From contig CANCGU010000002.1 of assembly GCA_947377705.1 (NCBI GenBank), positions 1-40,610 of the forward strand: DNA of 40,610 bases, written 5' to 3'. Shown piece by piece: positions 9,344 through 18,073 of the stretch. The position numbers and the translations under genes were made by a program. The notes beneath the pieces are model-generated. The model was not told the origin of the DNA. It made no database searches and worked only from the letters and a program-made list of their open reading frames with translations. The DNA is from Comamonadaceae bacterium (GTDB taxonomy: Bacteria > Pseudomonadota > Gammaproteobacteria > Burkholderiales > Burkholderiaceae). Every line of letters begins with the position of its first letter. The first letter of the stretch is position 1.

Positions 9344-12300
9344 GTGACATGCTTGGCATTGCCAGCAACGGCATCGGGGCCTATCAGCGTGCATTGAGCA
9401 CGGTGAGTAACAACATTGCGAACGTGAATACTGAAGGGTATTCACGGCAAGACGTTGTCTTGAAAGACTCCGCCCCAAAGAAAGAGGCGAGCATGTACAT
9501 CGGTACAGGCGTCTTGCTGGACACGATCAAGCGTCAGTTTGACTCCTTTGCAGAGTCCAACCTGCGTAACAGCGCCAGTGACCTGTCGAGCCAAAAGCCG
9601 ATGGTGGACTACGCCAAGCGCGTGATGGACATCTTGGGTGACAAGAACGTTGGATTGAGCTCGGCGTTAGATACATTCTTTGCATCCGCCAGTGCACTGT
9701 CCGCTGACCCAGCGTCTACTGTTTTGCGTAGTTCGTTTATCAATTCCGCTGATGGCGTTGGCTCTCGCTTTGGCGAGTTGTCAACACAGATGGACTTGGT
9801 GAGCACTGAGACTCGTCAGGGCCTAGAGAGTTGCGCCACGCAGGTGAACACACTGACCAGTCAATTGGCCCTTATCAACCAGAGTCTGACGAAAGAGCCA
9901 AACCTCGAAAATCAACCCCCCGAGTTGTTAGACCGTCGCGACCTTGCTTTGAGGCAGTTGTCTGACTTGGTCAGGATTAAGGTGAGCTATACGACGAATG
10001 GATCTGTAAGCGTCAGCTTGGGGACAACATTTACGCAGGGTGTGGTTGTGGACGGGATCAAGTCTCGCCCGATCGGTATCAACTCACAACAGGGCAGCAA
10101 GGCTGAGCTCGTCCTTGACCCTTACGGCAAGACAGAGACGCTGAGCAATGTGAGTGGCGGCCAGATCGGTGGTTACAACTCGTTCATCACTCAGGTGCTT
10201 GAGCCTGCCCAGAAAAATTTGAACCAACTGGCCAAGACATTTGTCACTGAAACCAATGCGATCCAGCAAAACGGTATCGATGCGTACGGTCAAACAGGCC
10301 AGGATCTTTTTTCTTTGGACCCTGCTGCGACCCAAGCTGCGGCGGGCATGAAAATTTTGATCTCCGATGCAAAGCGCGTGGCTACTGCGTCACAGTTTAG
10401 GGTCTCAGAGGGCGGTCAGAACGTCAGTAACACCCGTGTGAGTGTTATGTACAGCGGTGCTACACCGCAGACAGCTCTCAGCAATCCTAGCCTTGTGAAC
10501 AACCCCAACGCGACAGCCGGGGTGACCTTCAAGGTCGATGGCGCCAATGAATACACCCCTGTGACATCTTTGTCTGCAGGTGTTAAGGCCACCTTCTATC
10601 TAAATCAGGCGTCCCCAAACCAACAACTCCAGGTGATGACCAAAGATGGCCGTCAGCTCCTCGGCCGTGCCCTAACCGAAACTCAAAAATTTCAGCTCTT
10701 CACACCTGCAAATGGCTTTGAGCCAAATGCAACCTACTCTGACCAGTACCTGAACAAGTCTGGGGCCAATGCTTACAGAGGCTTAGACATTTTTTACGGT
10801 GCCAAGGCGAGCTCTTTGCAGGCTACACAGTTCGACAAGTTTGGTGCTGCGATGCCGCCTGTCCCCATGCCTGCGGTGATGACCACCGACAGGTTGTCTA
10901 GTCTTGGGGCGATAGAGGCGGGCGCCTTGACCCTCAATGGGGTTGGCTTGTCAGCATTCGTTCCACAAAACGGCACTGGCGTCTTGGTCAAGGGGCTCAA
11001 CGTTGGTGCTGCTGTGGTTAAACCCGATGTGTCGTTTAGCGCGTTGGTGAACGGTCAACCCATCAGCCTGACCATTCCCGGTGCTAACGCTGCCACTGTG
11101 CCTGACTTGACGAACGCCCTCAACCTAGGCTTGTTGGCATTTGGACTCAAGGCTTCGACCTCGCATAATGGCGAGGATATTCAGATCAGCGACTCTCAGG
11201 GCCGCAATATCAGTGGTGCCAACTTAGCACCCATTTCAAAAGCGACGGTTACAAACCTCTTTAACCCTGTCGGGGCAGTCCCCGCCTCTGTGAGTCTAAC
11301 TATTGGGGGGAACAAGTTTGATGCTCAGGGATTGACGGCCACAAACTTGCCCGACCTCGCCTCCCAGATTCAAACAAAAATTCAATCACTTGGTCTTTTG
11401 GGCGTCAGCGTGACAGCCAATGTCGGTGGTTTGCTGATCAACGACACAAAGGGTCGCACGATCTCGGATTTTTCATTGGCGTTGGCCAACGGAAATCCGG
11501 TCGGCAACCTGACGGTTACCGACTACCAAGGTGCAAGCCCTGGGGACACATCGGTTCAGTCGCCTGCAAACTCTGTGGCAGATTGGATCAATGGCACCTC
11601 AACCGCAACCGTAAAGAACATTCAGTTTGGCAACGGCCTTGCCCCTGGCGCGCCTTCGTTCGATTCTTATAGCTTCTCCGTGGGTGGTGTCACCCTCAGT
11701 GCAAACGGATTGACTGCCAACAACTTGCCTGATCTTGCCAAGCAACTCCAAGACAGCCTGCGTGCGCTTGATAAGAGCACGAGCATCAGCGTTGATTACA
11801 AGGACGCGAACATGATGGTCTCTGACAGCCAAGGAAGGGCTATCAAGGGATTCAACCTCAACATTGCCGCAGGGACTATTGGTGCTGCCATTGGCGGTGT
11901 CACCTTACAAAATAGCACGCTCTCACAGACTGGCATCCGTGCAGAGGCGTTCTCTGAGATTCGCCTGTCTACGGCGCAGCTTGACTTCGCGAAGCCCTTA
12001 GTCATCAATGGCCAAAATATCACGGGGTACAAGACCCTCGATCAGCTCGTCTTGGCAATCAACAACTCTGCTGCTGGTGTTAGGGCTGCGGTTGCGAGTG
12101 CTGGCGAACTCGTGATCAGTGACCCACAGGGCGCTGATATCAAAATTAATACGACGCCTGACGGCAATGCCTTGAACCTTCAGGCCGCAAATTACAGCGG
12201 TCAAGTTCGTATGGTCCAGCAGGTTCCAGACCTGCGAGTGGCAGCCACGAGCTTGGATTTCAATAAACCATTGCAGATCAATGGGATCAATATCGCCCAA

Positions 12301-13851
12301 GCGTCTTACACGCTGCCCGCTAACGGTACAGCTTTCAGTACGCAGTTTGGGACGATTCCCGCACTGAACGCGGCCACACTGCAAGACACCCTGAATGATC
12401 GATCTAGCCTTGCGCTCTCCGACATTGGTTTTGGTACGCCAGAGGCTTTGGGCGCGTTTAGCGGCTTTTCGATCAAGGTTGGCAATTCCACCCTGAACTT
12501 AGGGCCAATCACCTTGGCCGTCAGTCCCGCCACAGTAGCAGAGCTTGCGAACAAAATTCAGACGGGTTTGCAGGCCTTGTCTGGCGGCGCAAACTTGAAC
12601 GTCACAGCCGACGCATCTGGGCGACTCGTTGTCACCGACGCTGCAGTTCCCAAGCGTGAGCTGAGCGCCATGTCACTCAGCGTGTCTACTGCTGGGTTGA
12701 CGTCATCTGCAAGCGCTGGCAAACAAGTGCCACGCTTCTCCGACTCTTTCATTGCAACGGTGGCGGCAGGAAAACTTGTGGTCCAGCCAATTGGCGCGGC
12801 CATGACGGACGTCAGTATTGCGAATACGCTGAACGTCAAGTCAGCCGGTGTCGAGTTACAGGCAGATCCAAAGCTGTCGAACATGACGGATATGCTGGCA
12901 CGGCTCAACTCCAAGGTTGGGCAGACAGGCGTCTCGGCGTCGCTTGATGCAAACAACGACCTGATCCTGAGCGTCACCGATTCGAAGGCTCAAAAGAGCA
13001 TCTCGATTGGGCCTGGCAAGGACGCCCTCGGCAATTACGGTCAAAACGCGCTCGGGCTCGAACCACTTGACTATGACGTGAGCAAGAGGCTGCAGCAGTT
13101 GCTGAGCTCGAGCTCAAACTCAGCGAAGTCTGACATTCGCATGTCCTTTGGCTCGTATGGAACTCCTCCCTACGACCAGTCTGGAACGCCGTTTGATTTG
13201 AGCAAGATCGGCTTGCGAACGGCGGCCTATATTGACGGCGGCTGTCCCGACGATTTGTTGGTGTTTGTCACCGCCAAAGGCGCTGCGGCGGTGTCCACCA
13301 GCTTTACAGGACAGCCTGCGAATCAGCGCGACAGCTTGCGCAGCCAGTCCCTGAGCGTTAAGTTCACGGCGGCAGATCGCTACAGCATCATCGACACCAA
13401 GACGGGCACGGAACTCGCTGACAGGCACTACGACCCAACGGTTCTTGAGCCACTGATCTCTTTCGAAGGCCTGCAAATCAAGCTGAGCCACGCCCCAAGC
13501 GTTGGCGATGTCTTTCAGGTCGATGGCAACAGTGACGGCTTGGGTAACAACGTCAACATGTTGAACATGGTCGATCTCAACAAGAAGCCCGTTCTTAATG
13601 GCAAGACTATTGCGAACAGCTACATCGACCAGATCAACAACGTCGGTAATCTGGCCCAACAGGCCAACATTAACCAGCAAGCCATGACCGTTGTGAACGA
13701 TCAGGCCGTTGCGGCTCGCGACAAGGTCTCGGGCGTGAACTTGGACCAAGAGGCCTCAGACTTAATTCGCTATCAGCAGGCCTACCAAGCCTGTGCCAAA
13801 GCGTTGCAAATATCGGGCACGCTATTTGATGCCATCAATCAGATTCGATAA
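9340..13851 (+). CDS. flgK: Hook-filament junction protein FlgK (HAP1), giant form
   Basis: FlgK is the first junction protein between hook and filament. Both ends are canonical: the N-terminus MSDMLGIASNGIGAYQRAL with SNNIANVNTEGYSRQDVVL, and the C-terminus GVNLDQEASDLIRYQQAYQA...ISGTLFDAINQIR. At 1503 aa it is more than twice the common 500-650 aa. The extra length is in the middle (about residues 350-1330) and includes at least five imperfect flagellin-IN-like repeats between residues 563 and 1113. GGAGG at 9329-9333 precedes the ATG, which overlaps the flgJ stop by four bases. The reading frame is intact throughout. Confidence 0.95.
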   Translation: MSDMLGIASNGIGAYQRALSTVSNNIANVNTEGYSRQDVVLKDSAPKKEASMYIGTGVLLDTIKRQFDSFAESNLRNSASDLSSQKPMVDYAKRVMDILGDKNVGLSSALDTFFASASALSADPASTVLRSSFINSADGVGSRFGELSTQMDLVSTETRQGLESCATQVNTLTSQLALINQSLTKEPNLENQPPELLDRRDLALRQLSDLVRIKVSYTTNGSVSVSLGTTFTQGVVVDGIKSRPIGINSQQGSKAELVLDPYGKTETLSNVSGGQIGGYNSFITQVLEPAQKNLNQLAKTFVTETNAIQQNGIDAYGQTGQDLFSLDPAATQAAAGMKILISDAKRVATASQFRVSEGGQNVSNTRVSVMYSGATPQTALSNPSLVNNPNATAGVTFKVDGANEYTPVTSLSAGVKATFYLNQASPNQQLQVMTKDGRQLLGRALTETQKFQLFTPANGFEPNATYSDQYLNKSGANAYRGLDIFYGAKASSLQATQFDKFGAAMPPVPMPAVMTTDRLSSLGAIEAGALTLNGVGLSAFVPQNGTGVLVKGLNVGAAVVKPDVSFSALVNGQPISLTIPGANAATVPDLTNALNLGLLAFGLKASTSHNGEDIQISDSQGRNISGANLAPISKATVTNLFNPVGAVPASVSLTIGGNKFDAQGLTATNLPDLASQIQTKIQSLGLLGVSVTANVGGLLINDTKGRTISDFSLALANGNPVGNLTVTDYQGASPGDTSVQSPANSVADWINGTSTATVKNIQFGNGLAPGAPSFDSYSFSVGGVTLSANGLTANNLPDLAKQLQDSLRALDKSTSISVDYKDANMMVSDSQGRAIKGFNLNIAAGTIGAAIGGVTLQNSTLSQTGIRAEAFSEIRLSTAQLDFAKPLVINGQNITGYKTLDQLVLAINNSAAGVRAAVASAGELVISDPQGADIKINTTPDGNALNLQAANYSGQVRMVQQVPDLRVAATSLDFNKPLQINGINIAQASYTLPANGTAFSTQFGTIPALNAATLQDTLNDRSSLALSDIGFGTPEALGAFSGFSIKVGNSTLNLGPITLAVSPATVAELANKIQTGLQALSGGANLNVTADASGRLVVTDAAVPKRELSAMSLSVSTAGLTSSASAGKQVPRFSDSFIATVAAGKLVVQPIGAAMTDVSIANTLNVKSAGVELQADPKLSNMTDMLARLNSKVGQTGVSASLDANNDLILSVTDSKAQKSISIGPGKDALGNYGQNALGLEPLDYDVSKRLQQLLSSSSNSAKSDIRMSFGSYGTPPYDQSGTPFDLSKIGLRTAAYIDGGCPDDLLVFVTAKGAAAVSTSFTGQPANQRDSLRSQSLSVKFTAADRYSIIDTKTGTELADRHYDPTVLEPLISFEGLQIKLSHAPSVGDVFQVDGNSDGLGNNVNMLNMVDLNKKPVLNGKTIANSYIDQINNVGNLAQQANINQQAMTVVNDQAVAARDKVSGVNLDQEASDLIRYQQAYQACAKALQISGTLFDAINQIR
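11026..12680 (+). repeat. Imperfect flagellin-IN-like protein repeats inside flgK
   Basis: Five related segments can be aligned by eye in FlgK at about residues 563-630, 651-713, 777-840, 874-937 and 1044-1113. The shared plan is a strand with G/NG, a helix (for example LPDLASQIQTKIQSLG and LPDLAKQLQDSLRAL), a second strand pair and an SDSQGR-type turn (SDSQGRNISGANL, NDTKGRTISDFSL, SDSQGRAIKGFNL). Copies two and three are also similar at base level (GGATTGACGGCCACAAACTT against GGATTGACTGCCAACAACTT), suggesting fairly recent internal duplication. A partial sixth copy (LDFNKPLQINGINI) begins near residue 970. Confidence 0.75.
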
Positions 13852-13863
13852 CGGCGGTAGATC

Positions 13864-14787
13864 ATGAAAATATCAACAACACTCTTCTTCAATAACGCAT
13901 CCAACCAGATTGGTAACGTTCAGGGTGAGCTCACAAAGACCCAGATGCAGCTGTCGACTGGTTTGCAGATCGTCAAACCCAGCGACTCGCCTGACAAGGC
14001 CGCCTTGGTCACTCGACTCGAGTCTGAGTTGGCACGTCAGGCGAGTTACCAGGACACATTGAAGTCTGTCAACACGCGTCTGCAGTCGCAGGAGACAGCG
14101 CTTAAAAACACGAGTGATGTCTTAACACGAATGAAAGAGCTCGCCATCCAGGCGGCCAACGACACCTTAAGCACGGCCGATCGCAACACGATCTCTCAGG
14201 AACTAAGCTCGTTGCGCGACCAGGCCCTGAGCCTTGCAAATACGCAAGACGCCAACGGCAACTATTTATTTTCCGGAAGCCGTGTGGGACAGCCCGCGTT
14301 TGGTGCCGATGCAAAGGGACAAGTCATCTACCAGGGCGACCAGTCGCGCATGAAAATCATCGTCGGCGATAGCCGCCGGATGAACCTGAACATGCCCGGT
14401 ACCGATGCTTTCACCAAGGTCGTGCGTGGTGATGGCAAGGGCGGGCAGGTCGGTGTTGGCTTCTTCAAGGCCATTGATGACTTGACGGCTGCAGTAAAGA
14501 ACTCGGACCACAACAACATCCAGCTCGGGATCTCAGAGCTGACCACCATGCAGCAAGGGGTGAGTGACGCCACTGCCCAAGTGGGTGACGACATGAACGT
14601 GGTGGACATGCAAAACGGCGTTCTCGACGAGATCGTGCTGCGCCTCAAGACCACACGTTCTGACGTTCAGGACCTTGACTACACCTCTGCGGTCACGAAG
14701 ATGAGTCGAGACCAATTGGCCTTGGAGGCTGCCCAGAGCAGCTTTGCCAAGATTTCTCAGTTGAATTTATTCAAATACATGAATTAA
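13864..14787 (+). CDS. flgL: Hook-filament junction protein FlgL (HAP3)
   Basis: FlgL is the second junction protein, between FlgK and the filament. The 307 aa product starts MKISTTLFFNNASNQIGNVQ and continues with QMQLSTGLQIVKPSDSPDKAA, the flagellin-like D0/D1 signature of FlgL. It then has LSLANTQDANGNYLFSGSR, which is very typical of HAP3. The C-terminal helix (AVTKMSRDQLALEAAQSSF... LNLFKYMN) is complete. Length is normal, so unlike FlgK it has not been enlarged. It starts 12 bases after flgK and is the last gene before the sigma-28 controlled filament genes. Confidence 0.96.
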   Translation: MKISTTLFFNNASNQIGNVQGELTKTQMQLSTGLQIVKPSDSPDKAALVTRLESELARQASYQDTLKSVNTRLQSQETALKNTSDVLTRMKELAIQAANDTLSTADRNTISQELSSLRDQALSLANTQDANGNYLFSGSRVGQPAFGADAKGQVIYQGDQSRMKIIVGDSRRMNLNMPGTDAFTKVVRGDGKGGQVGVGFFKAIDDLTAAVKNSDHNNIQLGISELTTMQQGVSDATAQVGDDMNVVDMQNGVLDEIVLRLKTTRSDVQDLDYTSAVTKMSRDQLALEAAQSSFAKISQLNLFKYMN

Positions 14788-14792
14788 GTTTC

Positions 14793-14819
14793 TAAAGTTT
14801 TTCTGAGCTAAGCCGATCA
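14793..14819 (+). promoter_or_regulatory. Sigma-28 (FliA) promoter of fliD
   Basis: TAAAGTTT (14793-14800), an 11-base spacer and GCCGATCA (14812-14819). This differs by a single base from the classical sigma-28 consensus TAAAGTTT-N11-GCCGATAA. Transcription should begin near 14826, leaving a leader of about 17 bases before the fliD ATG. Confidence 0.93.
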
Positions 14820-14842
14820 CCTAAGCATCAAAAAGAGTATTC

Positions 14843-17452
14843 ATGGCCACTACTGCTGTAAGTTCTACAACCAACACTGCTAGCACTGCAACGCCTGCGC
14901 TATCAGCAAGTCAGCTTGCGGCCTCAAACAAGGCCGCGGCACAGAGCCTGATCAACTCTTTGAGCGCAGGTTCTGGCACAGACGTGAACGCCTTGGCCCA
15001 AAACTTGGTCTCGGCTGAAAAAACGCCGCTGGCCAATGCAATTAATACCAAGATCACGAAGAATGAGTCTCGGATATCTGGCCTGTCTGCGGTTTCATAT
15101 GTGGTCTCCCAGGTCCAGACCGCGCTCGCTGCGCTGAAGGACCAGTCCAGCTACAACACGTTGTCAGTTGCCAATAGCAACACGACCGCGTTTGATATGA
15201 CGGCTGGTACTTCTGCTGTGACGGGTAGTCACGATGTAGAAGTTCTCAGGCTCGCCCGCTCACAACGCACCGTGAGCCAGTCCATGGCCTCCGGTTCGGT
15301 CTCGCTCAATGGTGGCAACGCCATGTCATTGACGCTGACAACGGGCAAGGGCGTGTCCGCCACGATCAGTGTGGTGGCTGGCAGTGACACACCACAAGGT
15401 GTCGTCGATGCGATCAACGCGTCAACGGATGCCAAAACAGCGGGCGTGACAGCGCAACTTGTGAACACCGGTGACGGCTCAGTGGCACCCTACAAGATCG
15501 TGTTGATGGGGTTGCAGGGCGCTCAAAACTCATTCAACCTGTCGGGCTTAGGAAACACCTCGACTGGGTTAACGCCAACCGTGTCCACCGCACAGGGCGT
15601 GCCCTCGACAATCACTGAAACCTCTGGAGTTACATTCACCGCCCTGACGGCCGGTCAGACCGTCAGGGTTGCGGGCCTCACCTACACGGCGACTGCCAAC
15701 ACAACCGCGGCTCAGGTTGCGGCAGCATTCTCGAACCTGACTGCGAATACAACAAAAAATGACGACATCAGTAACGGTGGGCAAGTCATCGGTAAGCTAT
15801 CTGGGACCTTGACAGGCTTTTCGACTGGTGCTGTGAGTGGAAACGCAATCACTTTCACGAGCGCTACCCCCGGGACGATTGGCACGCACATATCACCCGC
15901 AACAGGTGCGGTGTCCCTTGTCACAGCACCTGCCTTGCCTGGTGTGAACACTATCCCTGGGGATGCTAATGCCCTGATCCCTACCCAAGACAGTTCGGAT
16001 GTGACTTTCACAGACCTGTTGGCAGGCCAGACCGTGACGGTCGGCGGCATGACCTTCAAGGCCACCGTAGACGTCACGGCAGACCAAGTCACCCAGGCCT
16101 TCGCAGGTTTAACGGCTGGCACTAGTAAATCAAATGTTTCAGTTAGTGACTCACAATCCACCACCATCGGGACTCTCAATGGCACCCTAACAGGGTACGA
16201 CTCAGCCCTGGCCTCTGCGGGTGGCGGGGTATTGACCTTTACCAGTACTGCTGCGCCGTCGGGTGCGGCTATCACGGTGGCAACCGGTACCGCTGTTTTG
16301 GTCTCCGCCCCGACTGCACCTGCTGTGCAAACCACGACAGGCATCACCCAAAGAACAGAAAGCAGCGCGGTCACCTTCAAACCCATGAGTGCCGGGCAGA
16401 CCGTCACCGTTGCTGGCCTAACCTACACCGCCACCGACACGACCACAGCCGCCGAAGTTGCTGCTGCCTTTTCGGGAATTCAATCTGGTGGCGCCCTGCC
16501 GACGGGGCTGACCAAGGGTTTGTTCAGTGGATCTCTGTCAGGTTTTAACGCAGGTGCAAGCTCTGCGGGCAACGCAGGCCTGACATTTACAAGCACCAGC
16601 AGCCTCACAAACGTCACAGACATCGCAGTCTCAACCTCGCAAACCGTGTTCTTGCCGACCGAAGCGAGTAACCAAACTGCCGTTGATGCGCAGGTCAAGG
16701 TCGATGGTGTCAGCTACACCCGTTCGAGCAATACGCTGACCGATGTGGTCAAGGGCGCTACCTTCAACCTGAAGGCACTCACCACGGCTGGCAGCCCAGC
16801 AACCGTGCAGCTGACCCGTGACAACACGGCAGTCACCACCAACATCAATGCATTGGTAAGCGCCTACAACGACGCCATGAGCATGCTGAGTGTTGTCTCC
16901 GACCCCAAGTCGACGGTACCTACCTATGGCGCTACCCTGGTGGGCGACTCTACTGTGCGGATGGTGAAGCAGCAACTCAAAAACGTGTTTTTTGGGGCAT
17001 CCTCGACCCCTGGCACTAAGGTGGGGGCTCTGTGGCAATTGGGTCTCAGCGTTGACCAGTCGGGTGTACTAACTGCAGACAGCACCAAGCTAACTTCGGC
17101 CCTGACCGACAACTATGAAGACGTCGTCAAGACCCTGACGGGCAACCAAAACAACGTCACGGCCTACGGCACAACACCTGCTGGCATTGTCGGTGACGCC
17201 TACCGAAAGCTGGACAAGCTTCTGAGTGCCACGGGTCCGTTGATTACTCAGAGTACCAACGCCACAAATCAAAACAGCAAGTACCAGGAAGACCTGACCA
17301 AGCTCAACACCAGGATGGACAGCATGCTGGCCCGTTACCAGAAGCAGTTTGCGACCATGAACAGCTTGGTAGGCTCAGTCAACAGCCAGAAGACCAGCCT
17401 GAAGGCCACCTTTGACGGCATGATGGCAACCTATACCGGGAAAACAGGCTAA
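14843..17452 (+). CDS. fliD: Flagellar filament cap FliD (HAP2), enlarged
   Basis: FliD forms the distal cap that folds flagellin subunits at the filament tip. The FliD core is visible: SAGSGTDVNALAQNLVSAEK (about residues 50-69), ESRISGLSAVSYVVSQVQTAL, then HDVEVLRLARSQRTVSQ. Near the C-terminus are TNINALVSAYNDAMSMLS, VGALWQLGLSVDQSGVLTAD and a long terminal helix with LNTRMDSMLARYQKQFATMN. At 869 aa it is nearly double the usual 450-480 aa. The excess is three tandem ~124-residue repeats in the centre plus linkers. It has its own sigma-28 promoter just upstream. The usual downstream partners fliS and fliT are not here; flaG and fliC follow. Confidence 0.94.
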   Translation: MATTAVSSTTNTASTATPALSASQLAASNKAAAQSLINSLSAGSGTDVNALAQNLVSAEKTPLANAINTKITKNESRISGLSAVSYVVSQVQTALAALKDQSSYNTLSVANSNTTAFDMTAGTSAVTGSHDVEVLRLARSQRTVSQSMASGSVSLNGGNAMSLTLTTGKGVSATISVVAGSDTPQGVVDAINASTDAKTAGVTAQLVNTGDGSVAPYKIVLMGLQGAQNSFNLSGLGNTSTGLTPTVSTAQGVPSTITETSGVTFTALTAGQTVRVAGLTYTATANTTAAQVAAAFSNLTANTTKNDDISNGGQVIGKLSGTLTGFSTGAVSGNAITFTSATPGTIGTHISPATGAVSLVTAPALPGVNTIPGDANALIPTQDSSDVTFTDLLAGQTVTVGGMTFKATVDVTADQVTQAFAGLTAGTSKSNVSVSDSQSTTIGTLNGTLTGYDSALASAGGGVLTFTSTAAPSGAAITVATGTAVLVSAPTAPAVQTTTGITQRTESSAVTFKPMSAGQTVTVAGLTYTATDTTTAAEVAAAFSGIQSGGALPTGLTKGLFSGSLSGFNAGASSAGNAGLTFTSTSSLTNVTDIAVSTSQTVFLPTEASNQTAVDAQVKVDGVSYTRSSNTLTDVVKGATFNLKALTTAGSPATVQLTRDNTAVTTNINALVSAYNDAMSMLSVVSDPKSTVPTYGATLVGDSTVRMVKQQLKNVFFGASSTPGTKVGALWQLGLSVDQSGVLTADSTKLTSALTDNYEDVVKTLTGNQNNVTAYGTTPAGIVGDAYRKLDKLLSATGPLITQSTNATNQNSKYQEDLTKLNTRMDSMLARYQKQFATMNSLVGSVNSQKTSLKATFDGMMATYTGKTG
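15629..16660 (+). repeat. Three tandem ~124-residue repeats inside fliD
   Basis: The motif VTF-x-x-L/M-x-AGQTV-x-V-x-G-L/M-T-Y/F begins at V263 (base 15629), V387 (16001) and V510 (16370), spacings of 124 and 123 codons. Each unit continues with a helix pattern (TAAQVAAAFSNLTA, TADQVTQAFAGLTAG, TAAEVAAAFSGIQSG), then G.L.GTLTG-type and LTFTST-type strands. The regular period argues for tandem duplication of one beta-rich surface domain in the exposed part of the cap protein. The copies are diverged at base level. Confidence 0.85.
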
Positions 17453-17516
17453 CCAATAGCGCGTAAGTATTTACCTGGTCCCGCGACCGATCCATTAAAT
17501 TTTTTCAAAAAATCCC

Positions 17517-17543
17517 TCAAGTTTTACAGCTTGGGGTCGATCT
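17517..17543 (+). promoter_or_regulatory. Sigma-28 promoter of flaG
   Basis: TCAAGTTT (17517-17524), an 11-base spacer and GTCGATCT (17536-17543). It matches the sigma-28 pattern with one mismatch in the -35 box and a -10 box of the same GTCGATCT form as the fliC promoter in this window. The predicted start near 17550 gives a leader of about 38 bases. Confidence 0.85.
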
Positions 17544-17587
17544 ACCTTTTGTCGAGCCTGCTTAAAGGCTCAGAAAAGGATGGTCGT

Positions 17588-17971
17588 ATGGTCCACGAAA
17601 TTAACTCAAGATTCGCCCCAGTATCAGGGCAATTGACTCCCCCTGTCTTGCAGTCGGCAAGGCAGGAGCTTAGTGCTGCCCCAGAGAAACCGAACGTAGC
17701 AATAGCGCCTATTAAAAAAGCCGAGATCAAGGCTGATCCGATTGAGATGCAGAAGCACCTCTCTCAGTCCATCGAGCGGCTCAACCAAATGATGCTGCAA
17801 AACGGTCGTAACTTGTCCTTCACGATTGACCCAAGCCTTGAGATTCCAATCATCACCGTCAAGAACGAAGAGACAGGCGAAGTGGTACGTCAAATTCCCA
17901 CGCAAGCAGTAGTGAAGGTGGCACATAACTTTGATGCACTCAAAGGATTGTTGCTTAACTCAAAAATTTAA
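17588..17971 (+). CDS. flaG: FlaG-family flagellar protein
   Basis: FlaG proteins are small and of poorly defined role; loss in some bacteria changes filament length. From ATG 17588 the product is 127 aa, with AAAAGGA (17574-17580) 7 bases upstream. An in-frame TTG at 17531 is rejected because it falls inside the sigma-28 promoter. The C-terminal half shows the FlaG domain: IERLNQMMLQNGRNLSFTID, then PIITVKNEETGEVVRQIPTQ and a final FDALKGLLLN. The N-terminal half is Pro/Lys rich and variable. The gene sits between fliD and fliC with its own promoter and a terminator at its end. Confidence 0.92.
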   Translation: MVHEINSRFAPVSGQLTPPVLQSARQELSAAPEKPNVAIAPIKKAEIKADPIEMQKHLSQSIERLNQMMLQNGRNLSFTIDPSLEIPIITVKNEETGEVVRQIPTQAVVKVAHNFDALKGLLLNSKI

Positions 17972-17973
17972 TC

Positions 17974-17999
17974 GCTTTTAAATTAAAGCTTTTTTTTTT
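17974..17999 (+). terminator. Weak intrinsic terminator of flaG, merged with the fliC promoter
   Basis: Stem GCTTT (17974-17978) pairs with AAAGC (17985-17989) around a 6-base loop and is followed by ten T (17990-17999). The stem is only 5 bp, but the T run is ideal. The 3' arm and first T bases are also the -35 box TAAAGCTT of the next promoter. Confidence 0.6.
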
Positions 18000-18010
18000 C
18001 TTGTCGATCT
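17984..18010 (+). promoter_or_regulatory. Sigma-28 promoter of fliC
   Basis: TAAAGCTT (17984-17991), an 11-base spacer made almost only of T, and GTCGATCT (18003-18010). It is a good FliA-type promoter with correct spacing. The start near 18017 gives a leader of about 57 bases, ending in a strong ribosome site AGGAG (18062-18066) before ATG 18074. Confidence 0.92.
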
Positions 18011-18073
18011 ATAGCCCATCAAGAGAACTTCTTGTAATTTTTTCGGTAATTCCATCTTTCTAGGAGTAACACC

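Noticed and set aside
15712..16407. Minus-strand open frame within fliD (231 codons), and similar ones opposite fliC, flgK and the giant flagellin
   Set aside because: They are opposite real genes, low in complexity (Val/Ala/Pro), and have no ribosome site or family signature. They arise from the Thr/Ala-rich codons of the sense strand.
15629..16660. Regular repeats considered as a CRISPR or DNA repeat array
   Set aside because: The period is ~370 bases, the copies are diverged at base level and all lie in frame, so they are protein domain repeats.
17461..17516. Terminator after fliD (GGTC/GACC hairpin and later T run)
   Set aside because: The stem is only 4 bp and the T run is more than ten bases away and is followed by a matching A run; too weak to call.
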